A stretch of 64,000 nucleotides of DNA from Streptomyces sp. NBC_01750 (GTDB lineage: Bacteria > Actinomycetota > Actinomycetes > Streptomycetales > Streptomycetaceae), in assembly GCF_035918095.1 (NCBI RefSeq), contig NZ_CP109137.1, positions 6,016,001 through 6,080,000 on the forward strand. The letters run 5' to 3'. The position numbers were made by a program, and so were the translations under genes. Of the stretch, positions 26,547-33,812 are shown piece by piece (position 1 is the first letter of the stretch; every line of letters starts with the position of its first letter). The notes beneath the pieces are model-generated. The model searched no databases. It was not told where the DNA came from and saw only the letters and a program-made list of their open reading frames with translations.

Positions 26547-26593
26547 GTTTGACTACTCGAGGAAGGTATCCCCAGGTCGCCAACTAGTCAAAC
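26547..26593 (-). promoter_or_regulatory. promoter and inverted repeat of the SnoaL-like gene
   Basis: On the minus strand TTGACT (26586-26591) and TACCTT (26563-26568) are 17 bases apart. The same -35 lies in the arm GTTTGACTA (26585-26593), whose inverted partner is GTTTGACTA on the plus strand (26547-26555), 29 bases away. The pair brackets the promoter and looks like a two-site operator. Confidence 0.65.
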
Positions 26594-26597
26594 TTGA

Positions 26598-27548
26598 TTA
26601 ATTCTCTTGCTGACCCTGGCTCGGATCCCGATCCCGATCCCGATCCCGATCCTGGGGGAGCCGCAGCCGCAGCACCGTGGTGACTGTGTGCCGCGTCGTC
26701 CCTTGTTCCACCTCGGCCGTCACTCCGGGCCCGACGGTCCGGTACGCGACCTCGCCCACGCCGGTCGCCGTCGCCGTTCCGGTCCCGCCGGTCACCCGCC
26801 CCTCCAGCGCGGCCGCCGCCTGGGCGCGCAGTGCCGGAGCGAGCGGACTCGACACCACCGGGACGGGGTCGTCCGCCACGGCCAGCACCAGCGCGGACGG
26901 CCGCGCCGGAGGGCCGGTGAAGCCGATGACCGCCGCGTCGCGCGCGTATGTGTGCCGAACCTTCAGCCACGCACGCGTGCCGCTCCGGTAGGTCTGGTCG
27001 AGGCGCTTGACCACCAGCCCCTCGACGCCGATCGCGGGCAGGGTCTCGAACCAGGTGGCCGCCTCCTCGGCGTCCAGGGTCATCGGCACGGCCTGCAGCG
27101 GCGGACCGAGCGGGGCGAGCAGCGCGACCAGCCGCGCGCGCCGTTTCTCGTACGCCAGCCGCCGCAGATCCTCGCCGCCTTCGGCGAGCAGATCGAAGGC
27201 CGCGTAGGAGGCGGGCAGCCGGCGCGCGAGAGTGGGCGCGCGCTTGGCTGTGGCGGTCGCCCGCTTCTGTACGGCGGCGAAGTCCGTACGGCCCTCCGTC
27301 CACACCACCACCTCGCCGTCCAGAACCGTGCCGTCCGGCAGCTGCCGTGCCGCATCCTCGAGATCGGGGAAGGCGGAGGTGATGATCCGGCCCGACCGGG
27401 CCTGGAGCACCACCTTCCCGCCGGTCCGGAAGATCACCATCCGGTGGCCGTCGAACTTGGGCTCGTACGCCAGGCCGTGGCCGCGCGGCAGTACGCTCAC
27501 CGATTCGGCGAGCGCCACCTTCAGCGGGGGCGTCGGCGCGCCGCTCAT
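26598..27548 (-). CDS. ATP-dependent DNA ligase (LigD ligase-domain type)
   Basis: 316 residues. Motif I with the adenylated lysine is Lys31 (YEPKFDGHR). Motifs III, IV and V follow (LDGEVVVW, GVEGLVVKR, WLKVRHTY). It seals breaks in the NHEJ pathway together with the polymerase-domain protein and Ku, which in many bacteria are fused in LigD but here are separate. The ATG overlaps the stop of the polymerase gene by 4 bases. The C-terminus ends in a repeated Arg-Asp run coded by a hexanucleotide repeat. Confidence 0.92.
   Translation of the reverse strand: MSGAPTPPLKVALAESVSVLPRGHGLAYEPKFDGHRMVIFRTGGKVVLQARSGRIITSAFPDLEDAARQLPDGTVLDGEVVVWTEGRTDFAAVQKRATATAKRAPTLARRLPASYAAFDLLAEGGEDLRRLAYEKRRARLVALLAPLGPPLQAVPMTLDAEEAATWFETLPAIGVEGLVVKRLDQTYRSGTRAWLKVRHTYARDAAVIGFTGPPARPSALVLAVADDPVPVVSSPLAPALRAQAAAALEGRVTGGTGTATATGVGEVAYRTVGPGVTAEVEQGTTRHTVTTVLRLRLPQDRDRDRDRDPSQGQQEN
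26624..26653. repeat. hexanucleotide repeat in the ligase 3' end
   Basis: GATCCC repeated four times perfectly from 26624 to 26647, then a fifth imperfect copy to 26653. It codes for the alternating Arg-Asp residues near the C-terminus of the DNA ligase. Copy-number change by six bases keeps the frame, so the tail length can vary between strains. Confidence 0.9.
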
Positions 27549-28420
27549 GGCAGCGGCCTGGCCTGCTCGGGATCGACGAGCGGGCCGAGCAGATCTCCGT
27601 ACCGCGCCAGCCGTGGCGCGATGTCGCCGATCCGGAACGCGAGGTTCTGCTGTTCCTCGACCTCTTCCCAGGTCACCGGCGCGGAGACGGTCGGCTCGAC
27701 GCGGGCGCGCAGTGTGTAGGGCGCCGCGGTGGTTTTCGCGGCGGCGTTCTGGCTGTGGTCGACGAAGACCTTCCCGGGCCGCAGGGAGCGGGCCATCCGG
27801 TGCAGGATCAGCCCCGGAAGTGCGGCCTCGCCCTCGACGGCCAGGCTCTTCGCGTACGCGGAAACCTCCTCGGAAGGTGTGTGCGTCACCGGCACGAGGA
27901 CGTGCAGCCCCTTGGAACCCGAGGTCTTGGCGTACGAGTGCAGGCCGTCCGCCGCCAGTCGCTCGCGCAGCCACAGTGCCACCGCGCAGCACTCGGCGAT
28001 CGTCGCGGGCGCGCCCGGGTCGAGGTCGAAGACCATACGGTCGGCGACCGCCGGCTCGTCCGCCTGCCACTGGGGCGTATGGAACTCCACGACGAGGTTC
28101 GCGGCCCACATCAGTGACGGCAGGTCCTGGATGACGACCTGCCGCGCGTTCTTGTCCTCCGAGCGGGGTACGGCGGTGGTGCGCACCCAGGACGGCGTAC
28201 CGGGAGGCGGGTTCTTGGTGAAGAACAGCTGCCCGTCCGGCCCGTCCGGGTAGCGGAGGAAGGACACCGGACGGTTGGCGAGATGCGGGAGGATCGCGTC
28301 CGCCGTGCTGGCGTAGTAGTGCAGGATCTCGCCCTTGGTGGTTCCGGTGGCGGGGTAAATGACTTTTCCCAGGTTGCTGAGCGCCAGGCGTCGCCCCTCC
28401 ACTTCCGTGATCGGCGTCAT
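27545..28420 (-). CDS. LigD polymerase-domain protein (NHEJ primase-polymerase)
   Basis: 291 residues. The archaeo-eukaryotic primase fold of LigD with the metal site Asp132-x-Asp134 (VFDLDPG) and conserved stretches SNLGKVIYPATGTTKGEILH, KTSGSKGLHVLVP and VFVDHSQN. It fills in broken ends. It is the first gene of the two-gene repair operon, divergent from ku with only 49 bases between the start codons, so the whole NHEJ set probably shares one control region. Confidence 0.92.
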   Translation of the reverse strand: MTPITEVEGRRLALSNLGKVIYPATGTTKGEILHYYASTADAILPHLANRPVSFLRYPDGPDGQLFFTKNPPPGTPSWVRTTAVPRSEDKNARQVVIQDLPSLMWAANLVVEFHTPQWQADEPAVADRMVFDLDPGAPATIAECCAVALWLRERLAADGLHSYAKTSGSKGLHVLVPVTHTPSEEVSAYAKSLAVEGEAALPGLILHRMARSLRPGKVFVDHSQNAAAKTTAAPYTLRARVEPTVSAPVTWEEVEEQQNLAFRIGDIAPRLARYGDLLGPLVDPEQARPLP

Positions 28421-28469
28421 ACGATGAGAATCCCATGAATCCCTCTATTTCGGATGAAAGGGATGAAAC

Positions 28470-29624
28470 GTGCGATCCATATGGAACGGCGCGATCTCCT
28501 TCGGCCTGGTCAGCATCCCCATCAAGCTGGTCAACGCCACCGAGAACCACTCCATCTCGTTTCGCCAGATCCACACCGCCGACGGCGGCCGGATCCGCTA
28601 CCGCAAGGTCTGCGAACTGGAGGAGAAGGAAGTGACCGCCGCCGAGATCGGCAAGGCGTACGAGGCCGCGGACGGAACCCTCATCCCGATCACCGACGAG
28701 GACCTGGCCTCGCTACCGCTGCCCACGGCGAAGACGATCGAGATCGTCGCCTTCGTGCCGGCGTCGTCGATCGACCCGCTCCAGATGGACGCCGCCTACT
28801 ACCTGTCCGCCAACGGTGTCCCGGCCGTCAAGCCGTACATACTTCTGCGCGAGGCACTCAAGCGGAGCGAGAAGGTCGCAGTCGCCAAATTCGCGCTGCG
28901 CGGCCGGGAGCGCCTGGGAGTGCTGCGCGTCGTCGACGATGTGATCGCCATGCACGGCCTTCTCTGGCCGGACGAGATCCGCAGCACCGAGGATGTCGCG
29001 CCGGACGCGCAGGTGACCGTCCGGGAGGCCGAACTCGACCTGGCCGACGCGCTGATGGACACTCTCGGCGAGGTCGACCTGGACTCGCTGCACGACGACT
29101 ACCGGGCGGCGGTCGAGGCCATGATCGCGGCGAAGGCGGAGGGCGGTGTGGTGCCCGAGGAGGTGCCCGCGGAGCCCGGCGGCGGCAAGGTCATCGACCT
29201 GATGGCCGCGTTGGAGAACAGCGTGCGTGTGGCGAAGGAGGCGCGGGGCGAGGAGGGCCGGGAGGTCGCCGAGGTTACTCCGATCAAGGGGCGCAAGCGG
29301 GCGGCGGCCGCGCCGAAGCCGGGGGGTGCCGACACGAAGAAGTCCACGGCGGCGGCGAAGAAGACGGCGCCGAAGAAGACGGCGCCGAAGAAGACGGCGT
29401 CCGGTGCCGACAAGTCCACGGCCGGCAAGTCCACAGCCACCAGGTCGACGACCGCCAAATCCACGGCGAAGAAGACGTCCGCCACCAAGTCCGCGGCCAC
29501 CAAGTCGACGGCCACCAAGTCGACGACGGCCAGGTCCACGACGGCCGGGTCGGCGGCGGAGAAGTCCACGGCGAAGAAGTCCACGGCCAAGAAGGCCACC
29601 GCGAAGAAGCGCGCCACGGCCTGA
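28470..29624 (+). CDS. ku: Ku, DNA end-binding protein of NHEJ
   Basis: 384 residues from the GTG at 28470 (AAAGGGA upstream). The Ku core covers about 1-255 (SIWNGAISFGLVSIPIKL at the start, FALRGRERLGVLR in the middle). The remaining 120 residues are a Lys/Ala/Thr/Ser-rich tail of repeated units such as STAKKSTAKK, similar to histone H1 tails. Such extensions occur in actinomycete Ku and bind DNA beyond the ring. It recruits the ligase and polymerase coded divergently. The tail DNA is repetitive and may differ in length between strains. Confidence 0.95.
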   Translation: MRSIWNGAISFGLVSIPIKLVNATENHSISFRQIHTADGGRIRYRKVCELEEKEVTAAEIGKAYEAADGTLIPITDEDLASLPLPTAKTIEIVAFVPASSIDPLQMDAAYYLSANGVPAVKPYILLREALKRSEKVAVAKFALRGRERLGVLRVVDDVIAMHGLLWPDEIRSTEDVAPDAQVTVREAELDLADALMDTLGEVDLDSLHDDYRAAVEAMIAAKAEGGVVPEEVPAEPGGGKVIDLMAALENSVRVAKEARGEEGREVAEVTPIKGRKRAAAAPKPGGADTKKSTAAAKKTAPKKTAPKKTASGADKSTAGKSTATRSTTAKSTAKKTSATKSAATKSTATKSTTARSTTAGSAAEKSTAKKSTAKKATAKKRATA

Positions 29625-29663
29625 TCCCGGTCCGGCCGCGGGCCGAGTGGGCCGCGGCCGGAC

Positions 29664-30266
29664 TTATGCGCGACGCAGCAGGTTGTCGATGACGGACTCC
29701 AGATAGTCGCCGCGCTCGGCCCCCACGGGGAGGGCCTGTGGTACGGCGTGGCTCAGCTGGGTGTGTCCGAGATAGCTGGTGTACGCGAGCAGCCCGCGCT
29801 GCCGGGCCTGGTCCGGCGGGAAACCCAGTTCCTCGAAGAGGCGCGCCACGTAGCCGACCCGGCGCTCCGTCACTCGCCGCAGTACAAGCGCGACTTGGGG
29901 ATGAGCGGCGGTGGCGAGCAGGGAGACCTCGAGGGGATCCTCGGCGGCCGAGGCGGTGACCCTGGCGAAGAGGCTACGCAGCCGCTTCTCGGGGTCCGGT
30001 TCGGACTCCATGGCGGTGATGATCTCCTCGGTGCAGATCTCCTCCCACCGGCCGAGCGCGGCTCCGATCAGCGCTTCGCGGTTGGTGAAGTGCCAGTAGA
30101 AGCTGCCCTTGGTCGTCCCCAGCCGGGCGGCCAGCGGCTCCACCGCGACGGCCGCGAGCCCGCGCTCACTGATGGCGGCGAGCGCCGCGTCGGCCCAGTC
30201 GCGCGCCGAGAGTCTCTTGCGTCCCGGTCCCGGCTGCCGTGCCCGCTCTGCCTGTGCCATGTCCAT
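29664..30266 (-). CDS. TetR-family regulator
   Basis: 200 residues from the ATG at 30266; an ATG two codons later is possible. Helix-turn-helix at about 35-58 (AVEPLAARLGTTKGSFYWHF), then a TetR C-terminal domain (LEVSLLATAAHPQVALVLRR). It is divergent from the DUF2867 gene. Two palindromes overlap its start codon and fill the 45-base gap, so it most likely represses itself and its neighbour. Confidence 0.88.
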   Translation of the reverse strand: MDMAQAERARQPGPGRKRLSARDWADAALAAISERGLAAVAVEPLAARLGTTKGSFYWHFTNREALIGAALGRWEEICTEEIITAMESEPDPEKRLRSLFARVTASAAEDPLEVSLLATAAHPQVALVLRRVTERRVGYVARLFEELGFPPDQARQRGLLAYTSYLGHTQLSHAVPQALPVGAERGDYLESVIDNLLRRA

Positions 30267-30302
30267 ACGCTACCGTATGGTGAAACATACGCCACCGTAC
30301 GG
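30265..30302. promoter_or_regulatory. double operator between TetR and DUF2867 genes
   Basis: ATACG-ctac-CGTAT at 30265-30278 and ATACG-ccac-CGTAC at 30287-30300, two palindromes with the same arm and a centre-to-centre distance of 22 bases, about two helix turns. The first includes the TetR start codon. A dimer pair could bind on one DNA face. Confidence 0.7.
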
Positions 30303-30311
30303 AGGTGCGGG

Positions 30312-31214
30312 ATGCGCTCGGTCCGGAACGTCCATGAACGCGTAATTCAGGCCTCGCCGGGGGTGGTCGGCGCCCTGCTCGACCGCGTCTCCTCCCAGGA
30401 CGACCCGCTCAGCCCGAGCCCCGTCTGGCCGCCGATACGCTTCGACGGCCCGCTCGCCGTCGGCGCGAACGGTGGCCACGGCTTCGTCCGCTACTCGGTG
30501 AGCGCGTACGACCGGGGCCGTAGCGTCCGATTCGACTTCGCGCCGCCGTCCAACGGCTTCCACGCCCTCGCCGTAGAACCGCTGGACGCGGACCGCTGCC
30601 GTGTGCGGCACGTGCTCGAACAGGAGCAGGGACTCAGGTCATCGCTGCTCTGGACCCTGGTGATCCGCCCGCTGCACGACACGATGGTCGAGGAGCTCAT
30701 CGACAACATCGAGCGCGCCGCGTCCCCGGCCGGCCTGCCCCGCCCGTACCGCTGGTCCCGGTGGGCACGTCTGATGCACCGCATGATCTGGGACCGTCCG
30801 ACCGCGACGGATGTGCCGCGTGAGGCCGAACTTGCCCATCAGGCTTTTGCCGCCCCGGACTTCACCGACGCATGGCAGCTTTCCCTGGCCCCGGGCATGC
30901 CCCGCGATCCCGAGGCCTGGCGCGGCGTTCTCCCCTTTGCGGTCCGGGCGACGGCCTCGAACGAGCTCCTGCTGGGCGAGGACGCGAGCCACCTGGACTT
31001 CCGCGCCTCGGTCCTGATCGCCGACGACAAGGTCACGCTCACCACGGTGGTGAAGACCCACAACCGGCGCGGCAGGCTCTACTTCGCGGTGATCCGTCGC
31101 TTCCACCCGGTCATGTCCCGTCTGATGCTCCGCCGCGTTCACCGCCGCCTGGCCTTCTCGGCGCCGCCGGCCTCGGCAAGGACGGCACCGGCGAGGACGG
31201 CACCGGCGAGGTGA
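30312..31214 (+). CDS. SRPBCC/DUF2867-type protein
   Basis: 300 residues from the ATG at 30312 (GGAGG six bases upstream). The first 150 residues follow a START/SRPBCC-like pattern (NVHERVIQASPGVVGALLDR, RVRHVLEQEQGLRSSLLWTL). The second half has the DUF2867 signature (DAWQLSLAPGMPRDPEAWRG, then VTLTTVVKTHNRRGRLYFAV). It is probably a small hydrophobic-ligand binding protein under the divergent TetR. The end is a repeated TAPAR pair coded by a 15-base direct duplication. Confidence 0.75.
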   Translation: MRSVRNVHERVIQASPGVVGALLDRVSSQDDPLSPSPVWPPIRFDGPLAVGANGGHGFVRYSVSAYDRGRSVRFDFAPPSNGFHALAVEPLDADRCRVRHVLEQEQGLRSSLLWTLVIRPLHDTMVEELIDNIERAASPAGLPRPYRWSRWARLMHRMIWDRPTATDVPREAELAHQAFAAPDFTDAWQLSLAPGMPRDPEAWRGVLPFAVRATASNELLLGEDASHLDFRASVLIADDKVTLTTVVKTHNRRGRLYFAVIRRFHPVMSRLMLRRVHRRLAFSAPPASARTAPARTAPAR

Positions 31215-31232
31215 CATGGAGTGCCGGACGGC

Positions 31233-31586
31233 TCAGGACCCCGGAGCGTGCACAGCGACGACGTGGCCTTGCGCATCGACCGTGAGTGCGACCCGCTCGA
31301 CCCTGTTCACCACGGTGAGCACGGCCCACACAACGACCCACAGGAAACAGGTGACGAGGCTGAGGATGGCGTGCAGCACATGGTTCACCGGCTCGCCACG
31401 GACCATGACCGCCTGCGTCTCCGAGCGGGATTCGACACGCCATCCGCTGGCGATCCGCTGATTCACCGCCCAGTCGAGGATGAGGCGCCGCCGCGTCTCG
31501 TCGGGCGTGCTCTCTTCCGCTCCGAAGTAGCCGGGTGGGGGCTGCAGTGGTTCCGCCCACCGGGCCGGCACCTTGCGCGGGTTCAT
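31233..31586 (-). CDS. small single-pass membrane protein
   Basis: 117 residues from the ATG at 31586 with a strong GGAGGTGA site seven bases away. The N-terminal half is hydrophilic (ETRRRLILDWAVNQRIASGW), then comes one or two closely spaced helices (LSLVTCFLWVVVWAVLTVV) and a short C-terminal strand ending AQGHVVAVHAPGS. No family recognised. It converges on the DUF2867 gene. Confidence 0.7.
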   Translation of the reverse strand: MNPRKVPARWAEPLQPPPGYFGAEESTPDETRRRLILDWAVNQRIASGWRVESRSETQAVMVRGEPVNHVLHAILSLVTCFLWVVVWAVLTVVNRVERVALTVDAQGHVVAVHAPGS

Positions 31587-31801
31587 GAGCTCACCTCCAG
31601 AGGGGGCCTGCACCGTCCGGCGCCCGCCGGACCGCCCGCGTGGGCAGGGTCGGCGGGCGTGACCGGAGTGGTCTTACGGCCGGCGGCCGGCGGACCCGTC
31701 GAACGAGTCGTGACCGTGCCGTCGACGGCCGCGCCCTGAGCGACCGCGCCAGTCGACGACCACTCGGTCAGCCGGGCGGCCGTGCCGTCAACCGACCGAC
31801 C

Positions 31802-31835
31802 GTGTCAGTCGAGTGGCCGTGTCAGTCGAGTGGCC
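31802..31835. repeat. 17-bp perfect direct repeat
   Basis: GTGTCAGTCGAGTGGCC twice, at 31802-31818 and 31819-31835. It spans the stop codon of the following DUF6296-type gene. More diverged forms (GTCGACGACCACTCGGTCAG and similar) lie just to the left, giving a repetitive non-coding patch at 31740-31835. Confidence 0.8.
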
Positions 31836-32046
31836 GCGCCGTCGGAGTTCCGGGCGCTTGATGTCCTCCACTGGCCACCATCCGTACCTCACCTCGGTCG
31901 CTGATCTCGGCGCGCACGATCCCCGTCTCGTCCTCGTAGATCGGATATCCGCCCGCTCCCGCTCTCTCGGTGCGCCGGACGATCACGACGTCGTCCTCCA
32001 CGGCGGACGCCTGAAATATCAGCTCGTACCTTTCCGGGTAATCCAT
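31822..32046 (-). CDS. small DUF6296-type protein
   Basis: 74 residues from the ATG at 32046 (GGGAGG four bases upstream). The sequence MDYPERYELIFQ ... VVIVRRTERAGAGGYPIYED ... GIVRAEISDRGEVRM matches a small family found in Streptomyces and labelled DUF6296 from memory. No function is known. The protein is polar with no signal or membrane helix. Its stop codon lies inside a 17-base direct repeat. Confidence 0.7.
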   Translation of the reverse strand: MDYPERYELIFQASAVEDDVVIVRRTERAGAGGYPIYEDETGIVRAEISDRGEVRMVASGGHQAPGTPTARPLD

Positions 32047-32251
32047 AGGGCCTCCCGACAAGGCTCGGCAGGGGCCTGGAGCGTCGCTCCGCGTCTTGCC
32101 GCTGCCCCGCCTCTCCATGGTCGCCCACGCTCGCCCACCGCGCCTCAGGAGCGGCCCGGACCGGCCAGGAGCCCGCGACTGCCGCAGCCTGCGAGGCTGC
32201 CCGACACTCATGGGCAGCCTCGCGGCGCAGCACTACCGGCGTGCGGCGCTG

Positions 32252-32659
32252 CTAGCGCGGAACACCGTCACGGATCGAGAGCCACTGGCTCCACGAGGAA
32301 CAGTTGATCCAGCCGATGTCGTTGCTGTAGTCCCGGTGGCACACCTTGATGCGGACATAGCCGCTCTCGGCCATGTCGTAGTTGCAGGCCGTCACGCCGT
32401 TCTGGGCGCCGTTCGTGTCCTTGCACTCGCCCGAGCGGCCGTAGTCGGTCTCCCAGCGGGTAACCGTGCTCGCCCCGTCGAACTTGAAGTCGTTGGCGCC
32501 GATGTAGTCGCCGTCGTACGCGAAGTAGCCGTATCCCATCCCGTCGCTGGTCCTGACCTCGCCGGGCCAGGACGGCCAATTGGGCTCGGCCTGGGCGGGG
32601 GTTGCCACGAGGACGGTGCATGCTGCCGCGGCGAGCGTCCCTATGATCCGCTTCTTCAC
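32252..32659 (-). CDS. small secreted four-cysteine protein
   Basis: 135 residues from a GTG at 32659 (GGAG and AGGA upstream); an earlier in-frame GTG would put charged residues before the signal. Signal peptide VKKRIIGTLAAAACTVLVAT with cleavage after AQA. The mature part is rich in Tyr, Trp, Asp and Gly and has four Cys (GECKDT, TACNYD, KVCHRD, INCSSW), enough for two disulfides. No catalytic motif. It resembles secreted Streptomyces proteins of unknown role. Confidence 0.75.
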   Translation of the reverse strand: MKKRIIGTLAAAACTVLVATPAQAEPNWPSWPGEVRTSDGMGYGYFAYDGDYIGANDFKFDGASTVTRWETDYGRSGECKDTNGAQNGVTACNYDMAESGYVRIKVCHRDYSNDIGWINCSSWSQWLSIRDGVPR

Positions 32660-32845
32660 TCCTGCGCTCCACTTCTTCGTTTCATCCACTGCTTGACCAT
32701 GGCGGCTACGTGAGCCGTCCAAGATCAACCGGATGATAACGATCAACGTGTCGCGCGTATACATGGAACGATCACATGTGGGTATCGGCCCCTGGAGTCA
32801 GGGGAGTTGGCCCCGCGAGGGCGAACTCCGGGCTCGGCAGTCCGG

Positions 32846-32908
32846 TCAAGTACTACCGGAACACACCTTGTCGACGAGGTCGATCAGGGCCTTGATCTCC
32901 TGCGTCAC
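32846..32908 (-). CDS. 20-residue ORF coupled to the rhodanese gene
   Basis: A GTG at 32908 overlaps the rhodanese stop (GTGA) and opens a frame coding MTQEIKALIDLVDKVCSGST before TGA. The peptide is helical and looks like protein rather than chance. It may be a genuine micro-protein or the stump of a deleted downstream gene. No ribosome site is needed if coupled. Weakly supported. Confidence 0.35.
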   Translation of the reverse strand: MTQEIKALIDLVDKVCSGST

Positions 32909-33756
32909 CCCATCTCGACAGGAGCGCGCACGAGCGAGCCGTATTCCGTCCAGGACCCGTCGTAGTTCTTGACGTCCGGGTAGCCGAGCAGCTCGTGGAG
33001 CGCGAACCAGGTGTGCGAGGAGCGTTCTCCGATACGGCAGTAGGCGATGATCTCGTGATCCGGCGTGATGCCCTTCCGGGCATAGAGTTCCTTCAGTTCG
33101 TCGGCCGATTTGAAGGTCCCGTCATCGTTGGCCGCCTGCGCCCAGGGGATGTTGGCCGCGCCGGGGATGTGGCCGGGCACCTGCGCCTGCTCCTGCGGCA
33201 GGTGCGGGGGCGCCAGCTGCTCGCCCCGGTACTCCTGCGGGGACCGTACGTCGACCATGCGAGCGGCGGACCCCGGACTCTCCAGCACTTCACCGCGCAG
33301 CGCGCGGAACTGCGGGTTCTCCTGTCCCGTCACCGTGAAGCCGGTGCGCCGACGGTTCACGACCTCCTGGCTCATCCCGCGGCCTTCCAGCTCCCACTTC
33401 TTCCGGCCACCGTCGAGCAGCTTCACCTTGTTGAAGCCGCGCAGCCGCAGGATCCAGTAGGCGTACGCCGCGAACCAGTTGTTGTTGCCCCCGTACAGCA
33501 CCACGGTGGTGTCGTCCTCCACGCCGGCCGCGGCCAGCAGCTGCCCGAGCGCGTCCACGTCCAGGTAGTCCCGGCCCACGGCGGTGTGCAGGTCCTTGGT
33601 CCAGTTCCAGCCGACGGAGCCTGGGATGTGGCCCTTTTCGTACGCGGTGGTGTCCTCGTCCACGTCGATGACGCGCACCGTTCCGTCGTCGAGGCGGGCG
33701 GCCAGCCACTCGGTGTCCACCAGTGTCTCGGGGTGGGCGTAACCGTTGCGGCCCAT
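32905..33756 (-). CDS. thiosulfate sulfurtransferase (two-domain rhodanese)
   Basis: 283 residues. Two rhodanese domains; the second carries the active Cys240 in AYCRIGERSSH, and the CRIGE loop is usual for thiosulfate:cyanide sulfurtransferases of actinomycetes. The first domain is structural (VIDVDEDTTAYEKGHIPGSV). The start is well supported by AGAGGAGAAG upstream. It follows the persulfide dioxygenase-rhodanese gene by 57 bases, in the same direction, and both handle sulfane sulfur. Confidence 0.93.
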   Translation of the reverse strand: MGRNGYAHPETLVDTEWLAARLDDGTVRVIDVDEDTTAYEKGHIPGSVGWNWTKDLHTAVGRDYLDVDALGQLLAAAGVEDDTTVVLYGGNNNWFAAYAYWILRLRGFNKVKLLDGGRKKWELEGRGMSQEVVNRRRTGFTVTGQENPQFRALRGEVLESPGSAARMVDVRSPQEYRGEQLAPPHLPQEQAQVPGHIPGAANIPWAQAANDDGTFKSADELKELYARKGITPDHEIIAYCRIGERSSHTWFALHELLGYPDVKNYDGSWTEYGSLVRAPVEMG

Positions 33757-33812
33757 GATCTTCTCCTCTTCTCATGCGTATGGCGCGCTGAGGCGTGTTC
33801 TCGTGCCTGTTG

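Noticed and set aside
26598..28574. A single fused LigD protein
   Set aside because: Polymerase and ligase lie in different frames with an ATGA stop-start overlap, as in normal coupled genes, so it is not a frameshifted fusion.
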